Part shown: positions 24,876 through 37,133 of the stretch, piece by piece
Numbering within the stretch: position 1 is the stretch's first letter
Layout: every line of letters begins with the position of its first letter
From: Formicarius rufipectus
Taxonomy: Eukaryota; Chordata; Aves; Passeriformes; Formicariidae
Assembly (NCBI GenBank): GCA_013399695.1
Contig: VXAU01004424.1
Span: 1,122,959-1,186,958, forward strand
Length of the DNA: 64,000 nucleotides
Reading direction: 5' to 3'
Translations under genes and position numbers: made by a program
Notes under the pieces: generated by a model
The model's database searches: none
What the model saw: the letters and a program-made list of their open reading frames with translations, nothing else
What the model was told of the DNA's origin: nothing

Positions 24876-25175
24876 TCATTCTATTGGAGTAGATTTAAAT
24901 GAGCATAAAGCCAGAGTGCTATTTTCAATTACAGCAATGGCAACATTTTGTGTTTGATTATGCACTTGAAGACATCTGACTGAGTACACAGAGCACCAAA
25001 CATGTTTGGATAAAGTTTGGTTTTCAATTACAAAGTGTGATCTAACTGCCAAGATACCACATGACAAAGTACATAGACTGAGTGTTTTTTCCAGACTGAA
25101 AAAGATAACTTTTGCATTGAGAGATTCTTCATGGTGATGGATATTTGCTGCTGTTTTCCTGAAGCAGGAGAACAA
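24876..25175 (-). pseudogene. Broken internal reading frame of the LTR element, possibly envelope-derived
   Basis: A 99-codon minus-strand frame inside the LTR element. It is rich in Cys (several scattered residues) and has three potential N-glycosylation sites (NQT, NQT, NST), as expected for a surface glycoprotein remnant. Its position, shortly upstream of a hydrophobic frame and the 3' LTR, is where an envelope gene would be. It is a fragment: its stop is followed by a shift into another frame. No specific viral family was matched, and chance sequons in AT-rich DNA are possible. Confidence 0.25.
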
Positions 25176-26902
25176 TTGTTGGACATCTCTAAAGCTACTT
25201 GATTAGCTCCTTGAAAACAAAAAAAAATCTTTCTACGAAATTAGTACATGCTTTGCACACACAGATTTGTAGTGTTTTGTTTATCTGTATATCTCCACAG
25301 TTAGAGAATTTATGGCCTCTATAATTTATTAGTCTTTTCTTAATACAAACATGAAGCCTTTAACTTGTACATACTTATTTTGAAATATTCCCAGTACAAC
25401 ACTTCACAGACTTTCCTCTGTCACAAACATTGTTATAGAGCTGCATGTAAGGGTGTGCAGCCTTCTGAAACAGAACTTACTAAAGCCAACATTTCTTCAT
25501 GTTTACTTTTTTTAAGCTTTGGTAAATCTTATTTTGAGACAAGCTATGCATACCAGCTCATCACATAGGCCAGGTAACAATCTGGATGGATTCTTCTGCT
25601 GTTTTTATAACACTTGAAACTAAGAAAGAAGAATATATTAGAGAGAACATGGGCCTCCTTTGTTATGTACTGAAATGTGAAAACTTCCATTTCCCTGTAT
25701 AAATGCTTTCATCAGTGCCCATCAGTGATAAATGCAAATACATTAGATAAGGATCTAAGATCTATGCTATTTAATGCCCTACTCACTACTCCCATACTTC
25801 TCAATAAAGAACTTAAGTCTCTCTCTTTCCATTGTGCTTATGTATTTTTTAATCCCTTATCTACATGGGTTTAGATCAAGATATATTCTATCTGGTAAGT
25901 CAGAAATTTGAGTTCAAAGGAATATTTAAGTTGATTTGTGGGATATGCAAGTCTTTAAATTTGAAAAATCTTTCATCTTTCCATGGTGGCTTCAAATATG
26001 TAGACTTCTCTCCATGAAGTTTACATACCTTCAAGAATAACAATAAAACATTGAATTCCTCTCTTTATTCCTTTATTTTTTCCTTTGCCATCCCATGCCT
26101 TTCTCTGGGTTATCTCCTAGGACTGGGCTAACGTTTTTGCCATGGTTGATGGATACATAGCTGCATCTATTACGGTCTTATTCCAAATCCTGTTTACCTG
26201 TGAAATTTTTTTTTGACCCTTTAGATATTGATTGGAGAAAACTACCCTTGAATAGGGTTTTTTCCCCTCCCTTATTAACCTAGTAGGATTTTAGCTCTCA
26301 CATAATTCTTGTAAAATTTCTCCAGCTCTTCAAATGTTATCTACAAAATTCTGCAATTTTCATGGTTGCTGGATTTACTGAGCTTAGTCATCTCTTCAGC
26401 CTGGTTTAGTGCTTCATATATGGCTAGTGTGAAACCCTCTTTATAAATATTCACCAGGGTTCTCAGTCACTAAATCTTGGCTCTGGTACCCACTAATTTA
26501 TTTTCTTGTGTATATCACTTGATCATTTAAATTTGCTCTTTGTTATGAAATGTGAAATGACTTACCAACAATTTACTACTAGCACCTTAAATGAACGGTC
26601 AGATCTTTTCTCTGTTGTATTACTTTGCATTTTTGAGTAAGTAAAACCCAGGCAAATTTTGTTGGGGCTGCTCAATCAATTAAAGTTTGGTCTCCTCTCT
26701 TTAGTCTTGGATATTCTTCCAGTGCTATGAGCCTATTTGTATGGTTTTCCTGTTTAAGAATTGTAAGTCCTTTTTTGATTGCTTTAACATGATCAGTATC
26801 CAATTCTCTTGCAACAAGGACTTGTTAATTTGTCCTTGGTTTGGAAATTAATTTGGTGATCACTAGCTTTGCCATTTTCTCTTTTTGTTTTAGTGTTGTT
26901 TA
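25176..26902 (-). other. Interior of the LTR element, frames unreadable
   Basis: No continuous frame and no recognised domain on the minus strand, and no host gene on the plus strand. The minus strand is A-rich, as many retroviral interiors are. It is assigned to the element only because it lies between the paired LTRs. Confidence 0.4.
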
Positions 26903-27046
26903 TTTGCATTCTCTTCTTAATGAAGAGAGTGTATTATATTCTGGTGGATTCACATTAGGTTCTACAAAATATAGGTCATAGCAGAGATCTCCATTCAAGT
27001 TGTTATTCCCCACTTGTACAGCTGTTGCAATACCTACTTTTGATGC
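26903..27046 (-). pseudogene. Short open segment inside the LTR element
   Basis: The minus strand is open for 48 codons between stops, with a composition less repetitive than nearby AT-rich frames and a patch rich in Asn, Pro, Tyr and Glu. It lies upstream of the possible envelope frames. I recognise no domain. It may be part of a long decayed envelope or another internal gene. Confidence 0.15.
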
Positions 27047-28090
27047 TTATGCTTTTAAGTGGGTGTTTTATAAAATGTTTTCAAATTGTCATATTTCCTG
27101 GTAACACAGCATGTGATCAGAGTTATCTTCTGATTCTGCTTTTTATCTTCCAGCACAACTTGAAAAGTAGTGTGGGCTGTACTTAACTTTGTTTTAGCTC
27201 TTGCTTCCTCTTACAGGGATTGGTTACTCATTTTTAATATGCTATATTCCTTTTTCTAGAAGCCTCAGCATTACTGCCTCTCAGAATCCCTTTGTGTTGC
27301 ATTATCTACATTCGTTTTCTTACACCTTCTGTTTCAATTCCCAAAGTTCACCTTCTGGTCCTTGGTTCTAAATTGTTTTTAAATCTTTAGTTTAATCTTC
27401 AGCTTCTTTGTTCTACTTTGTTGGGATTCTTTTATCCTTATTTTTTTTCCTTGTCTTTTTGGTTTTAATTTCAGTGTCCTACCTCTGGCTTCTTCTCCTA
27501 TATGCTGCAATACACAAATGGCTCATCTTTTGAACACTTTGGATTCTTGTAACTGAATTTCTCATTTCATATTAGACATCAAGAATTCATTGTGCATCTT
27601 CTAATGGCCTATGGAAAATATCCTATATCACATATTTGTTAGATCCATGATTCAAGTTGGGAATTCATCTTTCAGTGTCTCAGAGATGATGAGACAAAGT
27701 TTGTGATCCTTTCAATCCACTGCTCTATGTTTTCTGTTATATGTCTAGTTACTACCTCTTAGCTAACTGATTCCTCATCACATAGGATGTTGGGATACTT
27801 AAAACTGTTAGTACCAAATGGTGAAGGTGAAAAAATAAATGTTTCAGTAAGGTACTTAGGCCGTGGGACTGAACTGCAGATAGATCACCCCAGCAAGACA
27901 GTGGATGTTTCCATCCTCTTGGCATATTTTCAGTATTACTCAGTTTCCCAGGTTACCTACATCCTCCATCAATTGCTGCATGCAGAATTAAGTCAGTCCT
28001 CAAGAGGAGGTGATCAGATCAGTCATGCATAACCAGGTACCAAAAAAAAATTATGTTTACAGTAGTAGGACAGTAAAACCACAGTACTAG
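27047..28090 (-). other. 5' interior of the LTR element, unassigned
   Basis: This would hold the leader and the first gene(s). The minus strand around 27480-27350 is rich in Lys and Arg codons but full of stops. A plus-strand 81-codon frame (27787-28032) is antisense to the element and not called. No gag, protease, reverse transcriptase or integrase motif could be seen. Confidence 0.35.
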
Positions 28091-28128
28091 GCACTACCGT
28101 GCTACTACCACGCTACTACCGCGGCACT
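28091..28128. repeat. Short CpG-bearing tandem repeat GCTACTACC
   Basis: Three degenerate copies of an about 11-bp unit (GCACTACCGT, GCTACTACCAC, GCTACTACCGC) lie in the leader of the LTR element, just inside the 5' LTR. They are GC-richer than the surroundings and contain several CpG sites. Confidence 0.6.
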
Positions 28129-28141
28129 GAGGCAGGAGTTC

Positions 28142-28159
28142 AGGATAGGATCTGAGCCA
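28142..28159 (-). other. Possible primer-binding site
   Basis: Directly after the CACA end of the 5' LTR the minus strand reads TGGCTCAGATCC. TGG is the expected start because it pairs with the CCA end of the priming tRNA. A tRNA T-arm-like GAAC follows about 15 bases on, slightly out of register. The tRNA type cannot be named. Confidence 0.25.
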
Positions 28160-28530
28160 TGTGCTGTGCACACCTGGTTCTGAAGTACAGCATAATGGCA
28201 ACAAATGCCTTTCCTTGCTGTTTAAATAAATATTAAAGATACTCTACCTATGCTCTCCTCAGGGGCAACAACTCCTGCCTGTTTTCATGATTATCCATGT
28301 GTCTGTCTGATGGATCTCTGATCCCCTCCTCTTTGCTCCCCAGCTTTGCGGTTGCTTCCTGTTGCGTACAACCTTATCCTAGAGCCACTGGTAATTTTCT
28401 CTATCTGACCATGGTGTTGCAAAGCACATACGTATATGCATATGCAATGCTTCCTTGACTTGTCATTGATGTCTAATTCTGGTGATGTTATTATTACAGA
28501 ATTGGATTTGGTTCTTTTCAGGTTGTAACA
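28160..28530 (-). repeat. 5' LTR of the element (upstream copy on the minus strand)
   Basis: About 371 bp, homologous along its length to 23983-24387. Shared landmarks on the plus strand are TGGTTCTGAAGTACAG near the left end, GATCCCCTCCTCTT in the middle, CTAGAGCCACTGGTAATTT and CCATGGTGTTGCAAAGCAC further right, and TTTGGTTCTTTTCAGGTT at the right end. Differences from the other copy are mostly transitions, with some indels. No TATA box or poly(A) signal could be assigned with confidence on the minus strand. Confidence 0.6.
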
Positions 28531-31500
28531 CCCAGAAGAGTAAGTGTAGAATATTTTCACTAAAAATGAACAGTGTGGGACTGCGACAGATGGGCATTAA
28601 TCTGTCATCAATTACATTGGACACAGAACAGAACAAAGTTGGGAAGCTGTAAGAAAACATGAACCCTATCTTTTTTAAAGGAAGAATGAACTGGACACAA
28701 ACTGAAACCTCTAATCAGAATAAGCAGGTTGTAAATCCTTGATTTTTTTTTTTATTTTATTTTTTAGGGTAGGTACCTGAGGCAGATAGAAATATAATGT
28801 GGAAGCCAGCTCTGAAGAAAAGACTTTTTCCTCACTCAGAGGCCTGTGACACAGGAACAAAAATCTAGGATCACAAACTTCTCATAACTGTGAGGCTCTT
28901 GGTAGCATTTTCAGAGAACTTCTATGTGAGTGCCTTTGAGGGGTGAGCTGCTGGAGGCAGACAAATTTCATACAAAGAAGCATGACTCTGTAAAAGGAAT
29001 GTGAGGGGACAGTTAACAAACAGCATCTGTGGTAGTGCTGAGGTGTATTTGGGGCCAAAAAATCAAACACAAATTAAGAAGATGGACCAAAAGAGACTCT
29101 CTGTTCTTGTGGATTTTGCCTCACAGGGTTAATGTTTGCAGTATGTGAGTTAGGTGCAACCACAATTTACTTCATTTTACTTTTCTTTTGCAGTCTTATT
29201 GATAGTAAGTGTGGTATTTCTGCAGTGTTTGAAGTTTATGAGTGCCATAATAGAATTGTCTCAAACATATAAAATCTACCTATCTTCCCATCTGTGTTGA
29301 ATGATGGCATATTTCTATCAGTTGCCTGGCATTTGTTGCTCAGAGAAATGCAGGATGAGATCTACCCAGCCTAGGATAGTTTGCTGTGACGTCTGGGTGA
29401 ATTCATTAATGTGTGTCCTGGGCTCAGAGGAGAGCTGAGCTTACAAGGTTATAAAGGGACAAAACTGTACTTTGTCTCATGTGTAAAAGTTAGGATTCAT
29501 ACTTGCAGTTACCTGGATAACTGCTTGCACTCATCCTATATATTTGTTTTTTCTCGTATAAATTCAAGACTGGCCTCACATTTAAATGATAATTGTCTGT
29601 GGGCTCGCTGTAAAGCTCTGCCATTTTTATAGACAGAAGGAACTCCAGTGTAATTATCAGTTCACATATAAACATAAACAGATGCCCCATGGCAACACAT
29701 ATTTTATTGCTGAGAATGTAGATTTTATAAAAATACCCAGAGACAGTGCTGTGAGTAAGCAAGACATGTGACTAGCATTCCAGATGCCCTCATGATATGG
29801 GCACTGCATCTGGTTTTCAGCAATATTAAAGTTTCTACTGATTTTACAGGGCGATCTGGGGACTTGGAGAGTCTGGACTTCCAAAAACCCAGTCTACTTC
29901 TTTTGTGGGTCAAAATGTGGCACAAAAGAAAACTGTAAAAACTCTTCTGGGTAAGGGTTTTACGGCTGAGCCAGTGCCACTTTGGGTGCGGTATTTGGAG
30001 CAGCACTGAGCTCTGGCTGGTCATGCAGCAGTGAGGCAGAGCTTATTACCTCAGGCACGGAACAACACTAATGTAATTATGCAGTTTTTAGGACTAGAGC
30101 TAATACTTCCAACAGAAATCATAGTTGTGATATACCAGATTGCCCAGTACTAGCTCAAGGAGCTCTCTGTGAGAGACGATAAAGATTATCTTTTCTGGTG
30201 GACATAGGGCTAGATATCTTCCTTGTCTCTGCCAAGACCTGATGCTAGACAATTATGCTAGTCATATTGAGGCCATCAACAGATCTCACTGAAAGTGTTA
30301 GATATGGGACAGAAATTTTTTTTTTTTTTTAAATAGGGTTAGGTTGAAACTAACTTCATTATATGATTTTAAAAGATAAGACTAGAGACATGTCGCTAGG
30401 CCTGAGTCTGTAATAACTAACTTCTGCAATATTACTTGGGCAAGAAAAGTTCCTGATTACCTATTAAAATCAACCTCAGAGAGAGAGAAAAGGAACAAAT
30501 CCCTGATGGGTAGAATACCTTTCTGAAAGTACTAGCTCTGGTTGTTTCTGTCAGAGCAGATCCTTATACAACTTGTTCCACTATAAAGAAAAAAAATAGA
30601 GGAACAGCTCTCAGGAGTAACAGAGCAAGACAGAGTCATTAGCACAGGTAGCTAATTTCAGAGTCATCAAGCTGAACAAAGCTTCTTTAACTGAGCTAGA
30701 ACTGTCTAATTCATTTTCTTGTGGGCTTTGTACCATCATATCCCAATCATTGATCTGTTTCCAAGAGATCCTTTTAAGCCTTTGTCTGAGGTATTTTGTG
30801 CAGTGCTTTCACTGCACCAAGAAAAGTTTGCTATGTCAAGCAACACATACGTTTTCCTGTCAAACAAACAGATGTGCCCATCTGCTCCACCTTTAAAGTC
30901 ATACTCTTTGATCTTTACCTGACTAATACCTGAGGCCTTGAAAACATTTTGAAGATAAGGAGTTAAATAAGAAGTGGACTTTTTTCACTGGGACCTCACA
31001 GCCAGACCGTCTGAACAGGCCTTCTGCTCCAGGTCACTTCTATTCTACTCATGCCTGTATGAGCATCTCCATCTGTCCTTGCTGAGTTGGAAGTAGCACA
31101 GCACTTTGCCCTACTTTCTAAGCTGTGTCTTTTTCTGGATACTCTTTAGCCACAGTAAATCTTTGCAGTGATAGGTGGGGTCCTGGCGTGTAGGACTTTT
31201 TTCATAGATTGTCTGTACAGACGATACTTATACCTTCAGTAATTTTATCTGCCTAGTAAGTAGCAGTGAAAATGGAGTAATACGAAAGCCATTTACATTT
31301 ATGTAACATCTCTCAGTCACAGAGTTGTAGAAAAAACAGTGTCAACTTTTCATTTAAACTGCCCCTGCTCAAAGGCCATATTGACTATACTTGCCATTCC
31401 TGGCAGGTGCCTTATCCTTCAAGCAGTCCAGTGAAACACATTATCCCCAAGAAATCTGTTGCATTTACCTGTTTGTGTATCACTAGAATAGTGTTTATGC

Positions 31501-34464
31501 ACATGTAGCTTCAGTCGCCGTTTCACTTTCCCCTAGAGGCTGTTACTGTGTGGCACCACAGATTTCTCTGCTTTAGGCTGTACATCACCTCTTCTGTCAA
31601 TTTTACTTGATAGCTTATATTTTTTGTACCTCTGATTGTTTTTGTTCCACTCCTCAGGGCTTTCTACACGTAGTCCAGAACTCTTTTAGTAGCCAAGAGT
31701 AGTAGAAATATTTCTTCCAAGTCTCTGTCATTGCTGAAGAGAAGTGACAGATTACTTGGTGTATCCTATAGGCTACATTCCTGCTTACACATTCATATCC
31801 TAGCAAAATACATACAGTTTGTACAGATGAACCTACACAATTCAATGTGGAATGTTCATTAAATCATGCTGCAGCCATGTACCGCTAACAGCATTGCTGC
31901 TTCTGTTTTAAAGTTAGGTTGCTAAACATCTTACTCAGTTGTTACACAGTACAGCAACATCAGCAGCATCCCATGAGTCTTGCTTCTTATTGCCCAAAGG
32001 TAGCCTTAATGGTGACCCTGATCACTATTAACTGAGCAACCTACAGTCACACAGTTAGTTCTCCTAGTTGAGAGAACAGAGATGATGACTACCATGAAGG
32101 TGGCCAAAGGGTTAAGACTATTTCATTCTGAACATATTAACCTGTGTGAAAACTGAGGATGAACAAATGCCAAAACAACTAGCAGTGGCAAATTATGCAG
32201 CATGTTTTATGTGTTGTGCTGATATCTCTGCTCTCTAACTGAAAATCAAGGCTTTAACACACAGTGTCTGACTGAACCTTTCAAAGACCTTGATAGTAGG
32301 TAACTTTACTCCCACTGGGGTTTTATGCGATTTGAGTCTCTAAGCCAACATGAAAGTCCCTGCCCTAACTGGAGGTTTGGTGGTCATTGATAAGACGTTA
32401 GGAGAGAACAGACATTAATTATCTGTGTCCATAATTTAAATTCATTTTTTGCATTGCAGCATCTTGTCATTAGAAATATAGATGCTGAATGATTGGAGTC
32501 TAGACCCCCACAGAACTCATCAGCAGATTCCATGGTAGCTATTCCCTCTGGAATCAATTAAAAACATCTTCCACAAGTCCATTTCTTCTTATGACTATTT
32601 AAAAGGAATACACAAACACAGTATTAGGAGAAAAGGTTTTAACATCAATTACTTAAAATTAGGTAAAGTTTCTCTAATAAATTGCTAAGCTTGACACCAT
32701 ATGAACATATTTAACTGAAACCTTGACTTGATATATTCATAATTCTCACTGCATGCCATGAAAATAATTTTAATGGATTTGCCAGTAAGACTTTCACTGC
32801 TTTAGTAGTGGAAAAATAGTCAATACTGAAATCACTTCACCAGGCCCACTCTTTATGTCATATTTAGAGGTGCTACAAACAAAATGTCTGATTCTGCACA
32901 TGCTTGTCCATTTCAGCCTCTTAATTTCTGTGACTAATGGAACTCAAAGGTTATTTGTTTGCCTCAATGTTTACGGGACGATGCCTGTACAGACCAAGGT
33001 CATCAGGGATGTTCTGGGTCTCTTCTGCTCTAGCTAAGTTGTGATTGTCTCTGGAGTACTAGCAATCAGTGAAATAATGACAATACTTCACTAGTTTTTA
33101 CTTGAGAGACTAGAAATTATGTTTCCCTTGCAAGTGGCAATTTCTCCCATTAGCTGGAAGATTGGCACAAAGGCCCCTCTTCTGGGACTGTCTAGGAACG
33201 GTGCAATGCCCTGGCAGCAATCAGCTTCTGCCCAGAGCCCTGTGCATCCCCAGAAGGAGCCTCAGCATAAACAGGGTGAGACATTGCCCCACTGGTTCTT
33301 TATCCTACACTGTAGTCGTTAAGGAGTTGTGTTTGTTGCCAATTGAAGTACCCTGCCTTACTGGCTTCAATTTCAAGACAAGGGCTCCAAATTCATGGTG
33401 ATGCCCCCCCTAAGGCATGTCTGATTTCTTTGGAACTGTCCCTGCTTATGGACTTGAAATCCTGGCCCTCAGGGAAGTCTGCTCCAAAAGGAACAAAGTT
33501 TATCTTTGTTAGTTAATTAGGCTATAGAGCATAGAATTGAATAGATTATTCCCATAAATAAAGAATTGATTTTAACAAGAAATGGATCTTATGGCAGAAG
33601 ATATAAATGGAGAATTATATTATAACAAAATAGTGTGCTGAATGCAGCTCCAGGGTATTTGTATCATTAATACAATGCATCTAAATAATTGCTAACCTCA
33701 CATATGTTTTTGGAACAATTGAAAAAAAAATTGTGACAAAATGTTTTTCAAGAAACAAAATATATCCTACACCTGACAAATTCCATGCATTTATTAAACC
33801 AAGACTTATGACTAATATCAGCATCGAGTATACTTTAAGACTAGGGAAAAGCCCTTCAGTGCACAAATTCCAAAAAAGTTTTTCTCTTAAAAGAGAATCC
33901 CTTCAATACTCTTCTATTCAGTGTTCTCTTGGAATAGATGTCCACCTCCTTGCCTCCCCTTTTCCTTTTCTCAAGGGTCTGCTGAAGACATTCCTTACTG
34001 TCTACACCCAGGATTAAGAAAACGACCTGGAAAGCAGTGACACAGAAGATTCTCTCATGAGGAAAAGTGCAAGAAGAATCTCTAAAGTGTTCTGAGTCTT
34101 AAACATATATGCCACAGCATATCAGCCAGTTTTGTCAAGATCTGAACCATGAATCCCAGCTCTATACATCTGGGAATACTTTCTGTTCTTCTGCCCACAG
34201 CACAGAGAAAATCATTGATGATCAGATATATCTGTTCCACAGCTTCCACATGCGTGCACACTTGGATTTCTGCTTGACTAGTAGGTCTCACTAGTCTTGT
34301 GGATGTACAAAAGCGGAGAGTAGAGACTCATGAGAGGGTAATGAACTGGCCTGTAAAAAGGAGAAAACTGTTGCTTCTCAGAGCTGTGATAAAAGGCTTC
34401 TGTATCTGGCAAAGTGTAGAAACTGGTGTGACAAGACATTTCACAGAGCCACTGCTCAGCAGAG
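28531..34464. other. Non-coding sequence
   Basis: AT-rich unique DNA. Frames of 60-99 codons occur on both strands (for example 30024-29725 minus and 29411-29632 plus) but overlap each other antisense and carry no known domain. A T-rich tract lies at about 28741-28767 and another T run at about 30318-30331. No mobile element was recognised. Confidence 0.55.
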
Positions 34465-34590
34465 CGGAGTGGGGAATCAGGAGATTGAGGCCTTTGGTTA
34501 AACTTTATCAGTGATCCTGAGCAAATCACCTCACCTTCATACGCTTCAGTCCTTGAACTATAACATAAAGAAAAGATAGAAGATGCTTTT
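34465..34590 (+). mobile_element. Probable MIR SINE fragment
   Basis: The plus strand contains in order AATCAGGAGATTGAGG, GGTTAAACTTTATCAGTGAT, CCTGAGCAAATCACCTCACC and TTCATACGCTTCAGTCCTTG, then an A-rich stretch. This follows the MIR core and right arm (around ...TGTGACCTTGGGCAAGTCAC, CTTAACCTCTCTG, CTCAGTTTCCTCATCTGTAAA...). Divergence is high, as expected for this ancient amniote SINE. Ends are approximate. A 123-codon minus-strand frame crosses it and is not a gene. Confidence 0.55.
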
Positions 34591-37051
34591 AAATATGGTT
34601 TTGGACTGAGCGGTAAAAAGTATATGTATCGGGAGACCAGAAGATACATGAAGTGTTCAAATATTTATAAATATCATGCAAACCAGGAAATAGTATTTGT
34701 GATTAAAATAAAAATTAATCTCTACTTTATACTTTCTCATACTGTGATGATCATTCAGATATTAAATATCATACACCATTCTCACACAGCCAAATGTATA
34801 GCCACTTTTTTTTTTTTTTTTGTCAAAATAATTCCCTTTTTTCCCTTTTTCATATTACTTTCCAGCACTTATATTTCTAATTATTTTCTTTTCTTTTGAA
34901 TGTCAGGAAAGAAAAGCACTCACATTCAGTTCTATATACAGAGTCAATAAAATATTGTGTGCACAACAGGGGAAATCAGAATACTGTAACTGTCTTTATT
35001 GCAGTTGTTGATGTAGATATTAAAAACAAAAAATAGCATAGGTACACTGTACTTCCCATTGAGATATTCCTCATGGAGCGATTTAACCTGTCTAAACAAA
35101 GATGTCTGTTTGAGATACCATCCAAGGTATCCAGGGTAGCTATAAGAGCCAGCGGATACAAACCATGATCTGCAGATACTTATACCCCCTTGGAGCTACA
35201 ACTGGAAACTGGGCAATGTACTTCAGTGTAAACTCCTTTTACATGTGAGACTTAAAACCAAGGCATTTTTTACTTTGAAAGTATTTCTAGGAAGGGTAAT
35301 AAATACAATTCACACATAACACTGCACATGAGAAAGCAACCTCCAATCCTTCAAAGGTTCTTGTCATATCTTTCTTTTGTAAGATAGAAACATATATCAA
35401 TTAACTATCCATAAAATATGGATCCACATCAAGGTCTCAAAAAATATGTTGTTAACAACACATACTGGTGGTGTGTTTCCATTGTATCAATTGTTTTAAT
35501 GATAAATAACCCTCACAAAATGGAATGGTTTGTTGACAGACAAAAGCACAATCTAACAACAGGCTATTTAGACTTGCAAATGATCGAACACTTAATTATT
35601 CTAAAATAACATTTCCCTGTTAGACTACGATCATTAAATCCATCATCCTTCAGTTTATATGCATGAAGCATTTATCATGTCTTCCACAAACAGGAGTCAG
35701 TCATCTAAATATAGATTTTTGGACCATCCATTTCATCATGGCATTTCATCGAAAGCCCAGGATTTCATTTATTTTCAGTTACAGAGATAAAGTGTTTGTA
35801 AACGATGTGATAAGACCATAAAGAAAAGTGAAGTGAAATTCAGCTCCATACAAAGATGATAAATACAATACCTACTTTGAACACTGGGATTATTGTGTGA
35901 GAAAAATGAGATATTGGAAGTTGGTAGCTATGTTTAAGATAAGAACTTTTTTCTCCTGTGAATTTTTCATTAAGTCAGAGGCCAATAAAGAATTATCTGA
36001 ATGATTCTATTTCTTAAAATGGCCATTCCAGTCCTTAAACTAAAAAAACCCCAACCAAACCAAACCAAAAAACCAAATGGAGAACAAGTGGTACTAAGAG
36101 GAAACAAATTCTGTGGTACTTTACCTCTCAGAATTAATAAAGGACTGTTTTTCAGTTCATGAAAAGTCTGGGAAACATTTCCATTCCATTAAAATGTGAT
36201 CTGGTGAGAAGATGTGTGATTTCAAACACTCATTCAAGACAATCAAGTCAGAATCCCTTTTTCCCAAACAGTGTCTAATCTGTGTGTTCTGGTTGTTCCC
36301 AGCAGAAGCCTGAGCTTTCAGTTCAAAACCTTATTTGGGCAGTTTGCTGGCACACATTTGGGACATTCATAAGAGCATTTAATCTATACCTCTTGGCATT
36401 TTGGCTTCACCTTTGCATGAGTTCACTTTGGCAGGATTTGTTTCTTCCATTGCCCCCATCTCTTCCCTTTCTTTTCTATTTGGCTGAGTGGCAGCTTCTC
36501 TCTAAGTCACTGCACCCAAGCCTATTTGAATGATTGTTTTTACTTTTGTAATGCAATCTAAATCATAACTGCCATAATGAGAATGTGCTTGCATAGTTCC
36601 TCTGGGAACTGAGTGCACAATGGAGAACATTATTATTTTACTTGCCAAGGTAACTAAATCAGTTCTTTCTATGCTTTTTCTTACTGTAACTATGTAGTAG
36701 ATTAACTTTTTTCCTGTTTCTACCTGGGTTTTTTTCTTAATATGAAAGACCTAAAGAAGAAAACTAAATAAATAATTGATGTACAGAATGTTCTTGGCTT
36801 CTGTATATGCCTACAGGTCTCCTTTCATCATATTCAGTTGGCTGGCAAAGTGGGAAAGTGCTTACAACCTGAGGGTTAGCTTCCAAAATAAAGACAATTC
36901 AAAATACGTCACAGAAAGGGAAGAAAACATTAGGTTTTTATATGTAGTCTCTCTAAAGGGCCATTTTAAAATTTTTTTTTTAGATGGGTATTGTTGGAGG
37001 GAGCATCTAGAAATTAAGTATATACCTCTGTTATATAAAAAACTATATTAA
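34591..37051. other. Non-coding sequence
   Basis: AT-rich unique DNA with a poly(T) run near 34805-34822 and an A/C-rich tract near 36033-36078, listed separately. No supported gene or mobile element. Confidence 0.55.
36033..36078. repeat. A/C-rich simple repeat (CCAAA)n
   Basis: A degenerate run of CCAAACC and AAAACC units in AAAAAACCCCAACCAAACC. It may be the remains of a microsatellite grown from an A-rich tail. Confidence 0.7.
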
Positions 37052-37133
37052 GAGATCATTAGGATTATAGAATGGTTGAAGTTTAATTGAGTGGGACCTC
37101 TGGAGGTCATCTTGTCCAACCCTTTTAACAAAG
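37052..37133 (-). mobile_element. CR1 LINE 3' tail fragment
   Basis: The plus strand reads AGGATTATAGAATGGTTGAA, then GGGACCTCTGGAGGTCATCT and TGTCCAACCC. This is the reverse complement of the CR1 3' end, GGGTTGGACNAGATGACCTCCAGAGGTCCC...ATTCTATGATTCT, so the copy lies on the minus strand. Only about 80 bp remain, in line with strong 5' truncation. CR1 is the dominant LINE of birds and supports a sauropsid source. Confidence 0.85.

Larger units (their letters stand above)
23983..28530 (-). mobile_element. Old endogenous retrovirus-like LTR element, minus strand
   Basis: Two direct repeats (23983-24387 and 28160-28530) flank about 3.8 kb. In minus orientation each repeat starts TGTTAC or TGTAAC and the 5' copy ends in CACA, fitting the TG...CA ends of LTRs. 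A purine tract (GGAAGAGGGG, minus strand) ends 2 bp before the 3' LTR, as a polypurine tract should, and TGG follows the 5' LTR directly, as a primer-binding site should. The LTRs agree at about 48 of 62 positions in their best block by eye, so the insertion is old. The interior is shorter than a full provirus. No reverse transcriptase, protease or integrase motif was recognised, and frames are broken throughout. Target-site duplications are not evident. Class is uncertain. Confidence 0.6.

Noticed and set aside
27787..28032. 81-codon plus-strand frame as a host gene
   Set aside because: It is antisense inside the LTR element and has no known domain.
28142..28159. Naming the priming tRNA of the LTR element
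   Set aside because: Only TGG and a displaced GAAC fit. No tRNA 3' end matches well enough to name.
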